Of a DNA stretch of 6,682 nt, positions 6,050 to 6,682 are shown one piece after another (the first letter of the stretch is position 1; each line of letters begins with the position of its first letter). A program made the translations under genes and the position numbers. Origin of the DNA: Pseudomonadota bacterium (GTDB lineage Bacteria; Pseudomonadota; Alphaproteobacteria; Rhodospirillales; UBA2165); the NCBI GenBank assembly GCA_027592155.1, contig JAQCKY010000124.1:1-6682 (forward strand). Direction: 5' to 3'. A model generated the notes under the pieces. That model saw nothing but the letters and a program-made list of their open reading frames with translations, was not told the origin of the DNA and ran no database searches.

Positions 6050-6553
6050 ATGGGAGAAGCGATCTCACGGGACGAAGCGGAAGACTTTTTGTATGAAGAG
6101 GCCCGGTTGCTCGACGAACGGCTCTATGATGACTGGCTGACACTGTTCACCGATGACGGTGTCTATTGGCTACCGATTGACGACAAGGCGGCGCCCGACA
6201 AGCATTTGTCTCTGGTTTATGACAATCACCTGCGCATCGAAGAACGGGTGTACCGCCTAACCCAGTACTCGCCTCCGGCGCAGACTCCGCCGTCCCGGAC
6301 ACAGCATTTTGTTTCCAACGTTCAGGCGTGGCCGGGAGAGAACGGCGCCGATGCCGTGCTTCACTCTGCACAGATGATCTACGAGATGCGAGCCGGTGAT
6401 TACCGCCAATTTGAACTCGGCGACCCGCGCAGCTTCGCGGCCCGCTGCGAACATCATCTGCGCAGTGAGGGTGGGGTGTGGAAGATTGCCCTGAAACGCA
6501 TGGTGCTGCTCAATCGCGACGTCCCGATCCCAAATCTGACGTTTATTATCTGA
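6050..6553 (+). CDS. Aromatic-ring-hydroxylating dioxygenase, beta (small) subunit
   Basis: Structural partner of the alpha subunit, forming the base of the oxygenase hexamer; it holds no metal and mainly stabilises the complex. The 167-residue product is normal for the family and has the NTF2/scytalone-dehydratase-like beta-subunit pattern: AEDFLYEEARLLDERLYDDW followed by LFTDDGVYWLPI (about 11-43), an RLTQYSPPAQTPPSRTQHFV segment (about 75-94) and a C-terminal strand region with WKIALKRMVLLNRD (about 142-155). The alpha TAA is 3 nt before its ATG and no Shine-Dalgarno is seen ahead of it, so translation probably depends on ribosomes finishing alpha. No other in-frame start fits, since the conserved region begins near residue 10. 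No ferredoxin or reductase gene follows within the remaining 129 nt. Confidence 0.93.
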   Translation: MGEAISRDEAEDFLYEEARLLDERLYDDWLTLFTDDGVYWLPIDDKAAPDKHLSLVYDNHLRIEERVYRLTQYSPPAQTPPSRTQHFVSNVQAWPGENGADAVLHSAQMIYEMRAGDYRQFELGDPRSFAARCEHHLRSEGGVWKIALKRMVLLNRDVPIPNLTFII

Positions 6554-6623
6554 TCGACGCGGTGGATTGTTTCAGTCGAAACTATGTAAAAGCATTGTTG
6601 CAAAAATTCACATTTTCGCCAGT

Positions 6624-6675
6624 CGCAGATTAACCCCATATTTGCTATTATAGAGTGTTTTCTTCTCTATCTGCG
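6624..6675 (+). promoter_or_regulatory. Possible promoter with nested inverted repeats at the right edge
   Basis: In the AT-rich tail, TGCTATTAT (6643-6651) matches an extended -10 element for the housekeeping sigma factor; no good -35 lies 16-18 nt upstream. It sits between the perfect 7-bp inverted arms CGCAGAT (6624-6630) and ATCTGCG (6669-6675). A second perfect pair, ATAGAG (6650-6655) and CTCTAT (6665-6670), overlaps the -10 and the expected transcription start. Such an arrangement would suit an operator for a repressor controlling a rightward gene beyond the window. The arms are short and chance is possible in AT-rich DNA. Confidence 0.3.
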
Positions 6676-6682
6676 GTAGTTC

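Noticed and set aside
6569..6582. GTTTC-AGTC-GAAAC hairpin after the beta gene as a terminator
   Set aside because: Only a 5-bp AT-rich stem with no T run after it; too weak to call.

Overview
This window looks like chromosomal DNA of an alphaproteobacterium, probably Rhodospirillales-like. Three things suggest this: the gene order tpiA-secG-pyrG-kdsA, the glycine/methionine-rich SecG loop, and two intergenic palindromic repeats of the kind scattered through alphaproteobacterial genomes. Genus cannot be determined from the sequence.

Left part (1-3680) is a conserved housekeeping block, all on the + strand. It holds the 3' three-quarters of triosephosphate isomerase (tpiA), then secG (translocon subunit), pyrG (CTP synthase) and kdsA (KDO-8-phosphate synthase). 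CTP from PyrG and KDO-8-P from KdsA both feed lipopolysaccharide inner-core synthesis, because KDO is activated as CMP-KDO. A three-armed palindromic repeat lies between pyrG and kdsA, and a second, eroded palindromic repeat follows kdsA.

Middle part (3681-4735) has no intact gene. On the - strand, the first ~43 codons of a CBS-domain gene, with a good ribosome binding site, run out of frame into the last ~75 codons of a glutathione S-transferase gene. This looks like a deletion or recombination scar. To its right are several short + strand open stretches in alternating frames with coding-like codons. They look like remains of unrecognised genes. The last one ends inside the ribosome binding site of the next gene.

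Right part (4736-6553) is a two-gene operon for the oxygenase component of a Rieske non-heme iron aromatic-ring hydroxylase, with the alpha subunit followed 3 nt later by the beta subunit. The alpha subunit has a complete Rieske site and a complete mononuclear iron site. The type resembles the benzoate/anthranilate/terephthalate oxygenases, but the substrate is not readable. No reductase or ferredoxin lies in the window. The AT-rich tail (6554-6682) contains an extended -10-like promoter motif enclosed by nested inverted repeats, a possible regulated promoter for a gene beyond the window.

I found no clear evidence of a novel defence, mobile or RNA-based system. The most informative oddities are the gene-debris junction after kdsA, where eno often sits in related genomes, the competing-hairpin repeat before kdsA, and the nested inverted repeat at the right edge.
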